From assembly GCA_016716605.1 (NCBI GenBank), contig JADJWA010000001.1, positions 248,001 to 312,000 on the forward strand: a DNA stretch of 64,000 nt, written 5' to 3'. How positions within the stretch are numbered: the stretch's first letter is position 1; each line of letters opens with the position of its first letter. Made by a program: the position numbers and the translations under genes. The notes under the pieces were generated by a model. It had not been told where the DNA came from and ran no database searches. It saw nothing but the letters and a program-made list of their open reading frames with translations. Positions 61,453 through 64,000 of this stretch are shown piece by piece. The DNA is from Flavobacteriales bacterium. Lineage in GTDB: Bacteria > Bacteroidota > Bacteroidia > Flavobacteriales_F > PHOS-HE28.

Positions 61453-63063
61453 TTAACCGTCCGGGTGCAGCACCACTGGCGGTGAAGTGGCACTGAGGAA
61501 CCATTGGCGTCCAGCGCGATCCCTGAAGACGTCCCATGGCCACGTTCCAAGCCTTCGCGCAAGCTCAGGTAACGAGTCGGAGATGGCCACGCAACGCCCG
61601 GTGATGGTGTCCACGTGGTGCAGCCCCATGGACCCTGTCAGGCACCAAAGGCCATGACCTCCATCGCCTCGCGCCCACCAGAGCATGCCGCCGCACGGCG
61701 TGCCCTCGAGCAAGTAGCGCGGACGCTCCACCGTCCCTGTCCTCAAATTGGCTGCCAAGGCGTGAGGCTTGCTGCACATGAGCAGCCTATTGGCATCCAG
61801 CCATGAATGCTGGTAGTAGCGCCGGTCGGTACCAGGCCGATGGAACCGGTGCATCAAAGCACTGCCGGCGCTGTCGTATACGAACAACCCGCGGTGATGA
61901 GACTGCACGAGCAGGTTCCCGGTGCGCGCATCGCGGTGCACGGCGAACACCTCATCGGTCTCCTCTTCCGGATCATGCGGGGGCAGTTGGCTTGATCGCA
62001 CCAGGTTCGCGCGCGCGGACCAGATGTACAGCCCATTCGTGTAGGTGCCGATGCACAGCGCATCATCCATCCGCATCAAGCGTGCAGCGCCAGGGCATAA
62101 GGGGTTGCTGCTTCGGCAGCGCTCTTCGGCGAGTGAGCGATCGTAGCGCTGCACCATGCCGGTGCCGAGATCGAGCTGAAGCAGGCCTTGGTCGATCGTG
62201 GCCACGTGCACCATGCTTCCCGGCCCACGCAGCATGTCCTGCACCATGTGGTCCACGAACGTCGGTTCATGGTCCGGTTCGGGCCATAGCAGACGTACTT
62301 CGCCATCGCGCTTGCGCATGCGGAAGATGCCCTCGCTCCAGGTGCCGATGATCAGGCAGCTGTCATCATCCGCCACGCCCCGGACCTGGAAGGCATAGCC
62401 CGCACCGGGTGAATCGGCCGCCGGATGCAGATGGACCGGTGATGCGGTCCTGGTTTCCGGATCGAATCGGACCAGCCCTTTGAACGCTGATATCCACAGG
62501 ACGCCGGCAGCATCCTCGTTGATCCCGATGACCGCTTCGCGGGATCGCGGCGATGGCAAAGGCGGTGGGATCTCCGTGGTGGCGAATGCTCGCGATGAAG
62601 GATCGAACAGGCTGAGGCATCGCGCTCCATGCGCCACCCAGATGCGCCCCTTCCGATCGATGTGGATGCGATTCACCCGCTGTTCGCCATGCGCGGAGAA
62701 CGCCGGTATCGGGATCGGGATATTCGTGAGCGTATCCGCCAACGGATCGAGCATGGTGAGGTATGGCGCGCTCGTTCCGATGTATAGCAGGCCATCATTC
62801 CCCGCCGCCATGGCGATGATCATATCGCTCGGAATGGCCCGCATGCCCCCAGTGCGGTAGACCTTCACACGCTTGCCATCGAAGCGATTCAAGCCGTTGC
62901 TCGTGCCGATCCACAGGTAGCCGCGCCGGTCTGCGGACATGCACTGGATGTGATCGCTCGAAAGCCCATCACGAACGGTGATGGTGCGCAGCTCAGGGGC
63001 CACGAGTTGCGCGCGGAGCCCAGTGATTGCGATAAAGCAGATGGCCGTGAAGAGCCTGTGCAT
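61453..63063 (-). CDS. Sensor kinase, N-terminal part (periplasmic regulatory propeller)
   Basis: 536 residues from ATG 63063 (MHRLFTAICFIAITGLRAQ, signal peptide). Composed of two-component regulator propeller repeats (Reg_prop), e.g. GLSSDHIQCMSADRRGYLWI, GTSNGLNRFDG, INEDAAGVLWISAFKGLVRF, VATIDQGLLQLDLGTGM and IGTYTNGLYIW. It stops at TAA 61453-61455 in mid-propeller (SPPVVLHPDG-stop), and reading resumes in the same frame as the kinase half. So it is the front half of a one-component-type hybrid gene interrupted by one in-frame stop: a nonsense mutation, a sequence error, or readthrough. The ligand is unknown. It lies 24 bp after the MoaC-MogA gene. Confidence 0.88.
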   Translation of the reverse strand: MHRLFTAICFIAITGLRAQLVAPELRTITVRDGLSSDHIQCMSADRRGYLWIGTSNGLNRFDGKRVKVYRTGGMRAIPSDMIIAMAAGNDGLLYIGTSAPYLTMLDPLADTLTNIPIPIPAFSAHGEQRVNRIHIDRKGRIWVAHGARCLSLFDPSSRAFATTEIPPPLPSPRSREAVIGINEDAAGVLWISAFKGLVRFDPETRTASPVHLHPAADSPGAGYAFQVRGVADDDSCLIIGTWSEGIFRMRKRDGEVRLLWPEPDHEPTFVDHMVQDMLRGPGSMVHVATIDQGLLQLDLGTGMVQRYDRSLAEERCRSSNPLCPGAARLMRMDDALCIGTYTNGLYIWSARANLVRSSQLPPHDPEEETDEVFAVHRDARTGNLLVQSHHRGLFVYDSAGSALMHRFHRPGTDRRYYQHSWLDANRLLMCSKPHALAANLRTGTVERPRYLLEGTPCGGMLWWARGDGGHGLWCLTGSMGLHHVDTITGRCVAISDSLPELARRLGTWPWDVFRDRAGRQWFLSATSPPVVLHPDG

Positions 63064-63087
63064 ACCGCCCCGTTTATTGGAATTCAA

Positions 63088-64000
63088 TCACAACCCATGA
63101 CGGAACGTGTGCTCCTGCACCTTCACCACATGCAGCACGAAGGGGAACAGCGCATCCATCGTTTCCTGTGCGCCGCGGGTTGAGCCCGGCAAAGTGATCA
63201 CCAGTGTGCGGCCGATCATGCCGGCGACGCCACGGCTCATCATGGCCCAGGGCATGCGCTCCTGGCCGTAGGTGCGCGCGGCCTCCATGATGCCGGGCAC
63301 CTCGCGATCCAGGATGGGTGCGATGGCCTCCGGGGTGCGGTCGCGAGGTGAGAGGCCCGTGCCGCCAGTGGTGAGGATGAGGTCAATGCCTTCGTTCGCC
63401 CAGGCTCTCACCTGTGCAACGATCGTCTCGGGCTCATCGGGGACCACGGTGGTGTCGCTGCATTCTACCCCCAGCCTCTTCAGCCGCTCCAGCACTTCAA
63501 CCCCGCCTTTGTCCACCTTCTTGCCGCTCGCAACGCTATCACTGATCACCAGCACGGCCGCTTTCACCGGCGCATCGAAACGGTCCTTCCAATCGCTCTT
63601 GCCGCCTTTCTTCTCCAGCAGTTTGATGCCGGCGATAACCACGCCTTTGTCGATGGGCTTTAGCATGTCGTAGATGGTGAGGGCCGCCACGCTGGCTCCG
63701 TGCATGGCTTCAACTTCCACCCCCGTGCGGTAGATGGTGCGCACGCGCATGGTGACGATGACCTCCGTTACCCCCATCGCGAAAGTGCACTCCGCATGCT
63801 CGATCGGGAGCGGATGGCAATCGGGGATCAACTCGTGGGTCTTCTTCACGCCGAACAGCGCTGCTACACGCGCACTCTCCAGCACATCGCCCTTGGGCAC
63901 GCGCTTCTCTTTCACGGCGGCGATGGTGGCAGGATCACTAACAGTGACCAATGCCGTAGCGGTTGCTTCACGGAGCGTGGTGGGCTTGTGGGTGATGTCG
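63088..64000 (-). CDS. MoaC-MogA fusion for molybdopterin synthesis, 5' end beyond the window
   Basis: The frame is open at the right edge and begins DITHKPTTLREATATALVTV, the usual MoaC start minus a few residues. The MoaC half (to about residue 155) forms cyclic pyranopterin monophosphate with MoaA: EKRVPKGDVLESARVAALFG, LIPDCHPLPIEHAE, and ASVAALTIYDMLKPIDKGVV. The second half (about 145-304) is a MogA/MoaB domain that activates molybdopterin with ATP: VLVISDSVASGKK, LILTTGGTGLSPRDRTPEA, and MSRGVAGMIGRTLVITLPGS. Such fusions (MoaCB type) are known in Bacteroidota. Other moa genes would lie beyond the window. Confidence 0.93.
   Translation of the reverse strand, partial: DITHKPTTLREATATALVTVSDPATIAAVKEKRVPKGDVLESARVAALFGVKKTHELIPDCHPLPIEHAECTFAMGVTEVIVTMRVRTIYRTGVEVEAMHGASVAALTIYDMLKPIDKGVVIAGIKLLEKKGGKSDWKDRFDAPVKAAVLVISDSVASGKKVDKGGVEVLERLKRLGVECSDTTVVPDEPETIVAQVRAWANEGIDLILTTGGTGLSPRDRTPEAIAPILDREVPGIMEAARTYGQERMPWAMMSRGVAGMIGRTLVITLPGSTRGAQETMDALFPFVLHVVKVQEHTFRHGL

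Overview
The window reads as chromosomal DNA of a GC-rich member of the Bacteroidota, most likely Flavobacteriales. Supporting signs are the gene order rplQ - carA - eno after a fused str/S10/spc/alpha ribosomal block, a DUF4290 gene next to murA, a MurA with Asp in place of the catalytic Cys, a DnaJ with only two CxxCxGxG motifs, zinc-free forms of S4, S14 and L36, a HmuY-like protein with a type IX secretion (T9SS) C-terminal tail, a propeller-type sensor kinase, and promoter-like TAnnTT(T/C)G boxes. Shine-Dalgarno sequences are mostly absent. No tRNA, rRNA, CRISPR array, insertion sequence or prophage was seen.

Layout. 1-3601 (minus strand): a secreted protein cut by the window edge, eno, carA and a small carboxypeptidase-regulatory-like secreted protein. 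3684-21895 (minus): a nearly unbroken run rpsL-rpsG-fusA-rpsJ-rplCDWB-rpsS-rplV-rpsC-rplP-rpmC-rpsQ-rplNXE-rpsNH-rplFR-rpsE-rpmD-rplO-secY-map-infA-rpmJ-rpsMKD-rpoA-rplQ, with no tuf, closed by a hairpin terminator. 22202-34900 (plus): a Fic-fold protein with a broken active site, a UvrD/PcrA helicase, two secreted unknowns, DUF4290, murA, a TlpA-like thioredoxin, grpE-dnaJ, a DUF2167 membrane protein and adenine deaminase. 34906-40619 (minus): a heme-uptake cluster (T9SS-exported HmuY-like protein, HmuS-like protein, TonB receptor, HmuY-like lipoprotein). 40733-47268 (minus): a GT-C glycosyltransferase, then rimP-nusA-infB behind a probable leader terminator. 47694-63063: an envelope locus made of a lipoprotein, a beta-barrel, a 2355-residue TANFOR-like protein and a fibronectin-type protein, with a response regulator and a propeller histidine kinase on the opposite strand. 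63088-64000: a MoaC-MogA fusion cut by the right edge.

The most unusual material is the last large locus. Three surface-protein genes overlap in one transcription unit. The palindrome CGTGTACTAG-N15-CTAGTACACG lies in their divergent promoter region, and its 9-bp half recurs in front of the response regulator. The neighbouring sensor kinase is interrupted by a single in-frame TAA inside its propeller. Other points: the Fic protein lacks its catalytic His; several gene starts sit 4-7 bases after a -7-like box, which suggests leaderless mRNAs; and a family of GGGGCG-ATC-nn-GAT-CGCC palindromes sits at gene junctions and in three cases abuts the TAG stop codon of the preceding gene.
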